A stretch of 64,000 nt of DNA. Origin: Thermohalobaculum sp050330995 (lineage in GTDB: Bacteria > Pseudomonadota > Alphaproteobacteria > Rhodobacterales > Rhodobacteraceae). Made by a program: the position numbers and the translations under genes. The stretch is from contig JBHJHI010000033.1 in the NCBI GenBank assembly GCA_050330995.1, positions 13,373 to 77,372 of the forward strand. Direction: 5' to 3'. Shown here in pieces: positions 56,973 to 64,000 of the stretch. The notes below the pieces were generated by a model. That model saw only the letters and a program-made list of their open reading frames with translations, was not told the origin of the DNA and did no database searches. Position 1 is the first letter of the stretch. Each line of letters starts with the position of its first letter.

Positions 56973-57608
56973 ATGCGACTCACGTGTAGTGTAGCGATCG
57001 CGTTGCTCGTGGCGTCCATCGGCTCGGCGTCGGCCGAGACGGGGCGCATTACGGCGGATACGGCCGAGGCGACGTTCACGATCGACGGCCAGACCTTGCG
57101 CATCGGCCGCGCGCAGGACCCGGAGGCGCGGCTCGAGGACGAGTTCGCCAAGAACGCGCGCGCCTGCCCGCCGTTCTGCGTCCATCCCATGAGCGCGGGC
57201 GAAGGCGTCGAGACGGTCGGCGAGCTGGAGCTGATCGACTTCCTGCGCTCGCACGTCGAGACCGGACGCGGTCTGCTGATCGACAGCCGCGTGCCCGAAT
57301 GGTTCGCCAAGGGAACCATCCCGGGGGCGGTCAACCTGCCCTTCACCGCGCTCGACCCGGAGAACCGCTACCGCGACGAGATCCTGAAGGCGCTCGGCGG
57401 GCGCGAGCGGGACGGCGGCTGGGACTTCTCGGGTGCCACGGACCTGCTGATGTTCTGCAACGGTCCCTGGTGCGACCAGTCGCCCCGCGCGATCGCCAGC
57501 CTGCGCGCGGTCGGCTACCCGGCCGAGAAGCTGCGCTACTACCGCGGCGGCATGCAGGTGTGGAAAGTGCTCGGGCTGAGCGTGGCCGACCCGCGGAGCG
57601 CGTCGTGA
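56973..57608 (+). CDS. periplasmic rhodanese-domain protein (211 aa)
   Basis: A signal peptide (RLTCSVAIALLVASIGSASA) leads to a region with AFTIDGQTLRI-like strands and ARACPPFCVHPM, then a rhodanese domain: GLLIDSRVPEWFAKGTIPGAVNLPF and the active-site loop FCNGPWCDQS, where Cys of CNGPWC is the usual persulfide cysteine. Two further cysteines (CPPFC) lie before it. It probably handles sulfur or redox chemistry in the periplasm. ATG at 56973 with GGGGGAAG upstream. Its stop overlaps the LysM gene start (GTGA). Confidence 0.85.
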   Translation: MRLTCSVAIALLVASIGSASAETGRITADTAEATFTIDGQTLRIGRAQDPEARLEDEFAKNARACPPFCVHPMSAGEGVETVGELELIDFLRSHVETGRGLLIDSRVPEWFAKGTIPGAVNLPFTALDPENRYRDEILKALGGRERDGGWDFSGATDLLMFCNGPWCDQSPRAIASLRAVGYPAEKLRYYRGGMQVWKVLGLSVADPRSAS

Positions 57609-58213
57609 GCCGCGCCGGTCCGATCCTCGCGGCCGGTGCCGCCCTCGCCCTCGCGCTCGGCGGCGTCAGCGCAGCGCGAGCCGACGAGATGCGCTCGATC
57701 ACGAGCGGCTTCCTCGCCTCGATCGGCCAGGAGCCCGAGACCCCGCGCGCGGACGCGGAGGCGCTCGGCCGGCTCGTGAACGCCGCGACCGGCGAGCGAC
57801 GCTCCGACGCCTATCTCGACGCCATCGTGAACGAGGCGGTCGCCTCGGGCGCGATCACCGTGCCGGAGGCGATGCGCACGACCGAGGGCGCGGTGGACAC
57901 GCGCACGCTCCTGGCCGCGCTCGTGGCGCGCTCGGCGACGGACGACCCGAAGGCCTGGACCGAGGGCGTCGACCTCTCCGCCTTCCGCGAAGGCCTCGAA
58001 GCCTCGGCGGCCAGCATGGCGGCGCAGGCCTCGCCGGAGGAGACGGCAGCCGAGCGCCGGCACACGGTCGTCGCCGGCGAGAGCCTCGCGGCCCTCGCGC
58101 TGCGCTACTACGGCGAGGCGAGCGCCTACCCGCGCATCTTCGAGGCCAACCGCGACCGGCTCGGCAGCCCGGACCGGATCCAGGTCGGCCAGCGCCTCGT
58201 GATCCCGCGCTGA
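57605..58213 (+). CDS. LysM-domain exported protein (202 aa)
   Basis: GTG start at 57605 overlapping the rhodanese stop. A signal peptide (GPILAAGAALALALGGVSAARA) is followed by a helical domain, and a C-terminal LysM domain (HTVVAGESLAALALRYYGEASAYPRIFEANRDRL...IQVGQRLVIPR). It should bind peptidoglycan in the periplasm. Coupling with the rhodanese suggests both work at the envelope. thrS follows after 120 bp. Confidence 0.88.
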   Translation: MSRAGPILAAGAALALALGGVSAARADEMRSITSGFLASIGQEPETPRADAEALGRLVNAATGERRSDAYLDAIVNEAVASGAITVPEAMRTTEGAVDTRTLLAALVARSATDDPKAWTEGVDLSAFREGLEASAASMAAQASPEETAAERRHTVVAGESLAALALRYYGEASAYPRIFEANRDRLGSPDRIQVGQRLVIPR

Positions 58214-58271
58214 TCGCCGCACCGCGCGCCCCGACGTCCCGGCCGCCGCGGCGGCCGGGGATCTCTGCGCG

Positions 58272-58300
58272 GTTGACACTCCCCGCGCGCCCCGCGACTT
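58272..58300 (+). promoter_or_regulatory. possible -35 element upstream of thrS
   Basis: TTGACA at about 58274-58279 is the sigma-70 -35 consensus, about 55 bp before the thrS start. The matching -10 is weak (only C-rich sequence follows), so this is tentative. No T-box-like leader is seen. Confidence 0.3.
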
Positions 58301-58333
58301 CTCCCGCGACCCCAACGGAGAGGCGCGAGAGCC

Positions 58334-60313
58334 ATGAGCGATCAGATCACCATCACCCTGCCCGACGGCGCCGCGCGGAGCTTTCCCGCCGGCTCGACGG
58401 CGGCGGCGGTGGCGGCCGCCATCGCGCCCTCGCTCGGCAAGGCCGCACTCGCCGCGCGCGTGGACGAGCGGCTGACCGACCTCTCCGAGCCGATCGAGCG
58501 CGACGCCGCCCTCGCCATCGTCACCGCCAAGGACGTCCAGGCGCTCGAACTGATCCGCCACGACTGCGCGCACATCATGGCGCGCGCGGTGCAGGAGCTG
58601 TTTCCGGACACCAAGGTCACCATCGGCCCCGTGATCGAGAACGGCTGGTACTACGACTTCGACCGCGACGAGCCCTTCACCGAAGCGGACTTTCCCGCGA
58701 TCGAGGCGAGGATGCGCGAGATCATCGCCGCGCGCGAGCCGGTCAGGACCGAGGTCTGGGACCGCGAGCGCGCCCGCGCCCACTTCGAGGCGCAGGGCGA
58801 GCCCTACAAGGTCGAACTGGTAGATGGCATCCCCGAGGGCGAGCCGATCCGGCTCTACTGGCACGGGCCTTGGGACGACCTCTGCCGCGGCCCCCACCTC
58901 GCCCATACCGGCCAGGTGCCTCCCGACGGCTTCAAGCTGATGTCGGTGGCCGGCGCCTACTGGCGCGGCGACAGCCGCAACAAGATGCTGAGCCGCATCT
59001 ACGGCGTCGCCTTCCGCTCGAAGAAGGACCTCGACGCGCACCTGCACTTCCTGGAGGAGGCCAAGCGCCGCGATCACCGCCGGATCGGGCGCGAGCTGGA
59101 GTTGTTCCACCTCCAGGACGAGGCGCCGGGCATGGTGTTCTGGCACCCGAACGGCTGGTCGGTCTATCGCGCGCTGGAGGACTACATGCGCCGCCGGCTC
59201 GACGCGGCGGGCTACCGCGAGATCCGCACGCCGCAGGTGGTCGACCGCAAGCTCTGGGAAGCCTCGGGCCACTGGGACAAGTACCGCGAGAACATGTTCG
59301 TCACCGAGATCGACGAGGGCGAGCGCGGCCACGCCAACGAGAAGCGCACCAACGCGCTCAAGCCGATGAACTGCCCCTGCCACGTCCAGATCTACAACCG
59401 CGGGCTCAAGTCCTACCGCGACCTGCCGCTGCGACTGGCCGAGTTCGGCTCGTGCCACCGCTACGAGTCGTCGGGCTCGATGCACGGCCTCATGCGCGTG
59501 CGCGGCTTCACCCAGGACGACGCGCACATCTTCTGCACCGAGGACCAGATCGAGAGCGAGACCGCGAAGTTCATCGCCCTTCTCGGCTCGATCTACCGCG
59601 ATCTCGGGTTCGATCGCTTCGACATCAAGCTCTCGACCCGGCCGGACGTGCGCGTCGGCACCGACGCGATCTGGGACAAGGCCGAGGCCGCGCTGGAGAA
59701 CGCGGTCCGCAAGGTCACCAACGACTACGAGGTCGACCCCGGCGAGGGCGCGTTCTACGGCCCGAAGCTCGACTTCAAGCTGACCGACGCGATCGGGCGC
59801 GAGTGGCAGTGCGGCACCTTCCAGGCCGACTTCAACCTGCCCGAGCGGCTCGACGCGGAGTACGTCGATCAGGACGGCGACAAGCGCCGCCCGGTGATGA
59901 TGCACCGCGCCATTCTGGGCTCGTTCGAGCGCTTCCTCGGCATCCTGATCGAGAACTGCGCCGGGCGCTTCCCGCTCTGGCTCGCGCCGGCGCAGGTGGT
60001 GGTCGCGACCATCGTCTCGGACGCCGACGACTACGCCGACGCCGTGGCCCGGGCGCTGAAGACCCAGGGGCTGCGGGTCCAGACCGACAAGCGCAACGAG
60101 AAGATCAACTACAAGGTGCGCGAGCACTCGAACGCGCGGGTGCCGCTGATCCTCGCGGTCGGCCGCCAGGAGGTGGAGGGCCACACCGTCGCGGTGCGCC
60201 GTCTCGGCGAGAGCCACCAGCGCACGCTGCGGCTCGACGAGGCGGTCGAGGAGATCGCGACCGCGGCGCTGCCGCCCGACCTCGCCCGGACCAAGTCGAC
60301 GGCGATGAAGTGA
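58334..60313 (+). CDS. thrS: threonyl-tRNA synthetase
   Basis: 659 residues, the usual length. An N-terminal TGS domain (ITLPDGAARSFPAGSTAAAVAAAIAPSLG) precedes the editing domain (HDCAHIMARAVQELFPD, HHxxxH-type) and the class II catalytic core: MNCPCHVQIYNRGLKSYRDLPLRLAEFG, MRVRGFTQDDAHIFCTEDQ, YGPKLDFKL and GSFERFLGILIE. The zinc-binding Cys and two His are present. The anticodon-binding domain closes the protein. It charges tRNA-Thr. ATG at 58334 after AGAGCC. Confidence 0.97.
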   Translation: MSDQITITLPDGAARSFPAGSTAAAVAAAIAPSLGKAALAARVDERLTDLSEPIERDAALAIVTAKDVQALELIRHDCAHIMARAVQELFPDTKVTIGPVIENGWYYDFDRDEPFTEADFPAIEARMREIIAAREPVRTEVWDRERARAHFEAQGEPYKVELVDGIPEGEPIRLYWHGPWDDLCRGPHLAHTGQVPPDGFKLMSVAGAYWRGDSRNKMLSRIYGVAFRSKKDLDAHLHFLEEAKRRDHRRIGRELELFHLQDEAPGMVFWHPNGWSVYRALEDYMRRRLDAAGYREIRTPQVVDRKLWEASGHWDKYRENMFVTEIDEGERGHANEKRTNALKPMNCPCHVQIYNRGLKSYRDLPLRLAEFGSCHRYESSGSMHGLMRVRGFTQDDAHIFCTEDQIESETAKFIALLGSIYRDLGFDRFDIKLSTRPDVRVGTDAIWDKAEAALENAVRKVTNDYEVDPGEGAFYGPKLDFKLTDAIGREWQCGTFQADFNLPERLDAEYVDQDGDKRRPVMMHRAILGSFERFLGILIENCAGRFPLWLAPAQVVVATIVSDADDYADAVARALKTQGLRVQTDKRNEKINYKVREHSNARVPLILAVGRQEVEGHTVAVRRLGESHQRTLRLDEAVEEIATAALPPDLARTKSTAMK

Positions 60314-60373
60314 CGAGAAGGGAGGGCGGGGTCGACCCCCGCCTTCGGCCTCGCGGCGCGGCGGGAGACCGCC

Positions 60374-60751
60374 CTACCCGCAGGGCCGCGTGTCTATGCC
60401 GCCCGAGACGTAGTCGTTGATCGCGCCTTGGCTCTGGAGCAGCGCGAGGCGTCCCTCGTGCGTGTCGAGCGTCAGGCGCATGCCGGGGCTCAGCTCGTCG
60501 CCGAGCATGGTGCGCGCCGAGAAGGGGCACGGACGCCGGCGCTCCGCGAGCCGCGCGTCGTCGAGCGAGCGCAGCGCCGAGATGGCGACGGACGGACGCG
60601 ACGCCCCGGCCGCGAGACCGAACGAGGATACAGACCCGACCTCCGACACCGCCGGGCCCAGGGTGAACGTCTCCTCGGCGGCGCCGTCCTGCGCGGACGC
60701 GGGCAGCGCGAGGGCGACGAGAATCAGCGTGGCAATGTGGCGAAGATGCAT
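60374..60751 (-). CDS. exported hypothetical protein (125 aa)
   Basis: A signal peptide (MHLRHIATLILVALALPASAQ) and a short mature protein rich in Ser, Gly and Leu, with two cysteines (RRPCPFSA and a C-terminal TRPCG). ATG at 60751 follows GGGGGAGGG, a strong ribosome binding site, which decides the start against the long upstream extension. No family is recognised. It is convergent with thrS. Confidence 0.65.
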   Translation of the reverse strand: MHLRHIATLILVALALPASAQDGAAEETFTLGPAVSEVGSVSSFGLAAGASRPSVAISALRSLDDARLAERRRPCPFSARTMLGDELSPGMRLTLDTHEGRLALLQSQGAINDYVSGGIDTRPCG

Positions 60752-61202
60752 CGGACCCTCCCCCGCGAGGCACGGCGCCTTCTGTTCGGCGGTGATGGAT
60801 ATCGTAACGATCACGGTGAGTTGAATACCCCAACGCCACGTCGGGACGTGCCATGTCGTCGCGGTCGCGGTCCTGTTGCGTCGCCGACACGGACCGTGCG
60901 GACGAGACGGTGCGCCTCGCGACGGACGACCCCCGGCGCGGGTCGTGACCCTGCCCCAGGGTCGTCTCCAACGCGGCGCGGGGGGACAGGCGTCGGTTTC
61001 ACCAAGCACGATCCGGGGAGCATGACGTCGCCGGCGTCCCTCGCCGGCGCGAGCGTCGAACCGCGACGCCGGGACGTCGTTCGACCCGAGCGGATCGAGC
61101 CGAGGCTCGGGGCGACGCCCTAGCGCCCCGCCCGGGCCGAAGGGCGCTCCACGCCCGAGGTTCGGGCGTTGGCCCTTCCGGGAGAACCGGGACGGGGACG
61201 GG
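60752..61202. other. 451-bp intergenic region, no gene supported
   Basis: The left part (60785-60850) is less GC-rich and probably holds the promoter of the minus-strand exported protein. The remainder shows only random-looking frames, and no hairpin that I would defend. The DUF2332 gene starts at its right edge. Confidence 0.45.
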
Positions 61203-62276
61203 ATGCGGGATCGAACGGCCGAGAGCGTGCGCGCGAGCTTCGAACGACAGGCCGCGGCCTGCCGCGACCTCGGCTCGCCCTTCACCGCCTGGCTCTGCGA
61301 GACGCTGATCGAGGCGCTGGACCCGACGTCGCCGCTCGGCGCGCGGGTGCTCGACTGGCCGGGCGATCCGACAGCGGCGGGCGACGCGGTCGCGCTGAGG
61401 CTCTGCGGCGGTCTGCAGGCGATCGCGCTCGCCGGGGAGGACGCGGCGCTCGCGGCGCTGTTCGGGGCCGCCGAGCCCTCGACGGCCGGCCGGAGGGCGG
61501 TGGCGGGCGCGCTCGACGCCCATGCGGCCAAACTCGACGCCGCGCTCGATCGCGCGCCCCAGACCAACGAGGTCGCCCGCACCGCGGCGATCTGGCCGGC
61601 ATTGCGCCTCGTGGCCGCGCGCACCGGGTTGCCGCTCGCGCTGTGGGAACTCGGCGCCTCCGCCGGGCTCGCGCTCTCCCTCGACCGCTTCGCCTATCGT
61701 CTAGGCACGCTCGACGCCGGCACGCCCGGCTCGTCCCTGCGCCTCGCGCCCGACTGGCGCGGTCCGCCCCCCGGCGGGGTCGAGCCGGTGATCGCCGAGG
61801 CCACGGGCTGCGATCTCGCCCCGATCGACCCGACCGAGGCCGCGGCACGGCGCCGGCTCCGCAGCTACGTCTGGGCCGATCAGCCCGAGCGCCGCGCCCG
61901 CCTCGACGCCGCGCTGGCGATCGCGGCCGCGCGTCCGCCTCGGGTCGAGCGGGCCGACGCCGTCGACTGGCTCGCCCGCCGCCTCGCCCTGCCCTGTCCG
62001 GGGCTCGCCCGGGTCGTGTTCTCGACCATCGCCTGGCAGTATCTGCCGCCCGCGCGTCGCACGGCGGGAGAGGCGGCGATCCGCGCGGCCGGCGCGCGGG
62101 CGTGCGCGACGGCCCCGCTCGCCGGGGTGCGCTTCGAGGCCGACGGCGGGGCGCCGGGCGCGGGGCTCACGCTCGATCTCTGGCCGGGCGGGCGCCACGA
62201 GCGGCTCGCCCGCGGCGACTTCCACGGCCGCTGGGTCGTCTGGCACGCTTCGGAGAGCTTCGAGACGACCCCGTGA
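61203..62276 (+). CDS. DUF2332 family protein (357 aa)
   Basis: Family signatures are at the start: SPFTAWLCETLIEALDPTSPLGARVLDWPGDPTAAGDAVALRLCGGLQAIAL, and later PQTNEVARTAAIWPALRLVA and ELGASAGLALSLDRFAYRLG. Proteins of this family have no established activity. It looks soluble and cytoplasmic, with a SAM-like GASAGL loop that hints at a nucleotide or cofactor site, though this is weak. ATG at 61203. The next gene, opgH, begins 126 bp later on the same strand. Confidence 0.88.
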   Translation: MRDRTAESVRASFERQAAACRDLGSPFTAWLCETLIEALDPTSPLGARVLDWPGDPTAAGDAVALRLCGGLQAIALAGEDAALAALFGAAEPSTAGRRAVAGALDAHAAKLDAALDRAPQTNEVARTAAIWPALRLVAARTGLPLALWELGASAGLALSLDRFAYRLGTLDAGTPGSSLRLAPDWRGPPPGGVEPVIAEATGCDLAPIDPTEAAARRRLRSYVWADQPERRARLDAALAIAAARPPRVERADAVDWLARRLALPCPGLARVVFSTIAWQYLPPARRTAGEAAIRAAGARACATAPLAGVRFEADGGAPGAGLTLDLWPGGRHERLARGDFHGRWVVWHASESFETTP

Positions 62277-62402
62277 TCCCCTGCGCGTCCACGGTGCGGA
62301 AAGATCTCGCGGTTCCACCTGCAAGGGAAAAATTTTTCATCGGCGGCGTGGCGCCGTTTCCGCTCGCTCGCGTTGCGCAGGGGCAACGGGAGAGGTTCAG
62401 CG

Positions 62403-64000
62403 ATGAAATCTTCAGTACTCCTTCGTGACGCGGCGGTGCCGGTCGGTTCCCTGCCGCACGCGAACGCCTTCACCGCGCGCCCCGCCCGCTCGGCCGAGCC
62501 CGACGCCCCGGTCTGGCGCGCGATCGCGCTCATCGGCCTCTGCGCCGGCCTATCGACCGCCTGGGCGGCGACGCTGTTTCTCCAGGCCGGCGATCTCGCC
62601 GCGCTGCCGATGGCGATCCTGGTGGCGCTCGCGACCTTCCTGCCGATCATGGGGCTCCTGCAGTGCATCGTCGGCGCGGTGGCGAAGCCTCTCCCCGCCC
62701 TCGCCGACGTCGATCGGCTGAGCCCGGCCACGCCGGCGACGCTGATCGTCATGCCGGTGCGCGACGAACCCGTCGAGATGCTCGACCACGCGCTCACCCA
62801 CCTCGCGCGCGATCTCTCCACCGACCGCGACCGCTTCGAGATCTGCCTCGCCTCCGACAGCGACGACCCCGCCGTCGTCGCGGCCGAACAGCGGCTCGCG
62901 GACAAGCTCGACGCCTGGGTGCCGACCAGCCACGTCCGCCGCGCCGAGCGCGCCGACAAGAAGGCCGGCAACCTGCGCCACGCGCTCGCGACCCGCGGCG
63001 GGGGCTTCGACTTCTGCGTCGTGCTCGACGCCGACAGCGTGATGCGCGGCCCCAGCGTGCGCGCGCTCGCCGAGGAACTGGCCGCCCAGCCCGGCACGGC
63101 GCTGATCCAGTCGCTGGTCAAGCTCGCGCCGCACCGCGGCCGGCTCGGACGCCGCCTCGCCTTCGGCCTCGACCTCGCCTACCGGGTGCAGACCACCGGG
63201 CTCGTCTGGTGGCGCGGCGTCTTCGGCCCGTTCTGGGGCCACAACGCGATCTTCCGGATCGAGCGCTACCTGAACGACGCCGCGCTGCCGCGCCTCTCGG
63301 GCCACGCGCCCTGGGGCGGCACGGTGATGAGCCACGACATGGCCGAGGTGGCGCTGCTCGCCTCCAAGGGCCACGCCTGCCGCTTCGTCACCGTCGCGCA
63401 CAGCTACGAGGGCTGCCCGACCACGCTGCAGGACTTCCTCGACCGCGAGAAGCGCTGGGCGCTCGGCAACCTGCAGTACGCGAAGCTGCTCGCCGAGCAC
63501 GGCGAACGCTTCGCCTGGCGCGCCAAGCTGAACCTGTTCCTCGCCATCGTGTTCTACGTCGCCCCCTTCGCCTGGCTCGGGCTGATCGCCACCGGCGCGG
63601 TGATGGTGGCCTCGGGCGGGCTCGACGGCGCCGCGATCGGCGGCTGGGCGGTGACCGGCATCATGGGCGGGCTGATCATCGCCAACGGGCCGCGCCTGAT
63701 CGGGGCGGCGACCTGCGAGCGCGGCCCCGGCTTCCTGACGCGCCTCCTGAACGACGTCTGGTTCTCGCTCGCGCTCGCGCCGATCGCGGCGACGGCGGTG
63801 GCCGGGCGCTTCATCGGCATGGCGCTCGGCGCCACGCGCGAGGCCTGGGGCGCGCACGGCCGCGGCGGCGCGACGGCGGCGGCGGCCGACAGCCCCTGGG
63901 CGCGCCGGCGCGGGCAGCTCGCGCTCGGCCTGGCGCTCGCCGCCTGCGCGGCGCTGGGGCCGCCGCTCGCCTGGCTGTTCGTGGCGCCGGTCGCGCCGCC
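62403..64000 (+). CDS. opgH: glucans biosynthesis glucosyltransferase OpgH (MdoH), N-terminal part (runs off the window edge)
   Basis: ATG at 62403 follows GGGAGAGG. Two N-terminal membrane helices are followed by a GT-2 glycosyltransferase domain: TLIVMPVRDEPVEML, EICLASDSDDP, DFCVVLDADSVM, then the OpgH blocks PFWGHNAIFRIERY, GTVMSHDMAEVALL and RWALGNLQYAKLL, where Arg-Trp of the QxxRW-like motif is seen. Further helices follow. The enzyme makes linear beta-1,2-glucan for osmoregulated periplasmic glucans. The C-terminal part is cut by the window edge at 64000; about 532 residues are present. No opgG is seen in the window. Confidence 0.93.
   Translation, partial: MKSSVLLRDAAVPVGSLPHANAFTARPARSAEPDAPVWRAIALIGLCAGLSTAWAATLFLQAGDLAALPMAILVALATFLPIMGLLQCIVGAVAKPLPALADVDRLSPATPATLIVMPVRDEPVEMLDHALTHLARDLSTDRDRFEICLASDSDDPAVVAAEQRLADKLDAWVPTSHVRRAERADKKAGNLRHALATRGGGFDFCVVLDADSVMRGPSVRALAEELAAQPGTALIQSLVKLAPHRGRLGRRLAFGLDLAYRVQTTGLVWWRGVFGPFWGHNAIFRIERYLNDAALPRLSGHAPWGGTVMSHDMAEVALLASKGHACRFVTVAHSYEGCPTTLQDFLDREKRWALGNLQYAKLLAEHGERFAWRAKLNLFLAIVFYVAPFAWLGLIATGAVMVASGGLDGAAIGGWAVTGIMGGLIIANGPRLIGAATCERGPGFLTRLLNDVWFSLALAPIAATAVAGRFIGMALGATREAWGAHGRGGATAAAADSPWARRRGQLALGLALAACAALGPPLAWLFVAPVAP

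Overview
This window is about 70% G+C chromosomal DNA from an alphaproteobacterium, most likely a member of or close relative of the Rhodobacterales (Rhodobacteraceae/Paracoccaceae type). The reasons are the gene order pcm-tolC-DUF2497-valS, the Rhodobacter-style PopZ/DUF2497 protein, the YrhK and DddP-like M24 proteins, the fused double-ATPase peptide transporter subunit, and strong GC3 codon use. This is inferred from gene content, not from a marker-gene comparison. No phage, insertion sequence or CRISPR array was seen. The window starts inside ilvD and ends inside opgH (mdoH).

Layout: 1-9.1 kb holds housekeeping genes (ilvD; two small ORFs; valS; DUF2497/PopZ-like; tolC; pcm), followed by tRNA-Cys and two small ORFs. 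10.5-17.4 kb is a peptide-type ABC importer operon (Tat-dependent binding protein, two permeases, one fused two-domain ATPase), interrupted by an AT-rich membrane-protein gene that looks foreign. 17.5-22.4 kb holds an SSS sodium symporter, isovaleryl-CoA dehydrogenase, a Tat-exported unknown and a DddP-like M24 enzyme. 22.6-27.2 kb is pstSCAB for phosphate uptake.

27.6-36.4 kb is the most unusual part. A FecR-domain protein and a TPR/beta-barrel outer-membrane protein are transcribed divergently from a CHASE2 adenylate cyclase. The cyclase is followed by an ABC-exporter-like protein whose nucleotide-binding domain is degenerate and split by an insertion of about 315 residues, and then by a stand-alone cyclic-nucleotide-binding domain protein. 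Together these could form an envelope-sensing cAMP circuit. 36.4-39.6 kb is the zinc uptake locus znuA / zur-znuC-znuB, with a perfect inverted repeat that fits a Zur operator between the divergent units.

39.9-42.5 kb holds a small phosphatase, a GNAT acetyltransferase, a Tat-type metallophosphoesterase and a YrhK protein. 43.4-49.4 kb encodes a second complete peptide ABC importer; its two ATPases lie on the opposite strand and converge on the permeases. 49.4-50.5 kb is gene-poor. The rest carries single-gene functions (SOUL heme-binding protein, patatin, secreted esterase, COG4091 dehydrogenase, methyltransferase, thioesterase), a rhodanese-LysM pair behind an AT-rich promoter region, thrS, a DUF2332 gene and the start of opgH.

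Small-scale structure includes a 25-bp tandem repeat upstream of valS, a 27-28 bp repeat that triplicates the translation start of a permease gene, a 28-bp direct repeat between the sodium symporter and ivd, and a 12-bp palindromic motif found in four intergenic regions.
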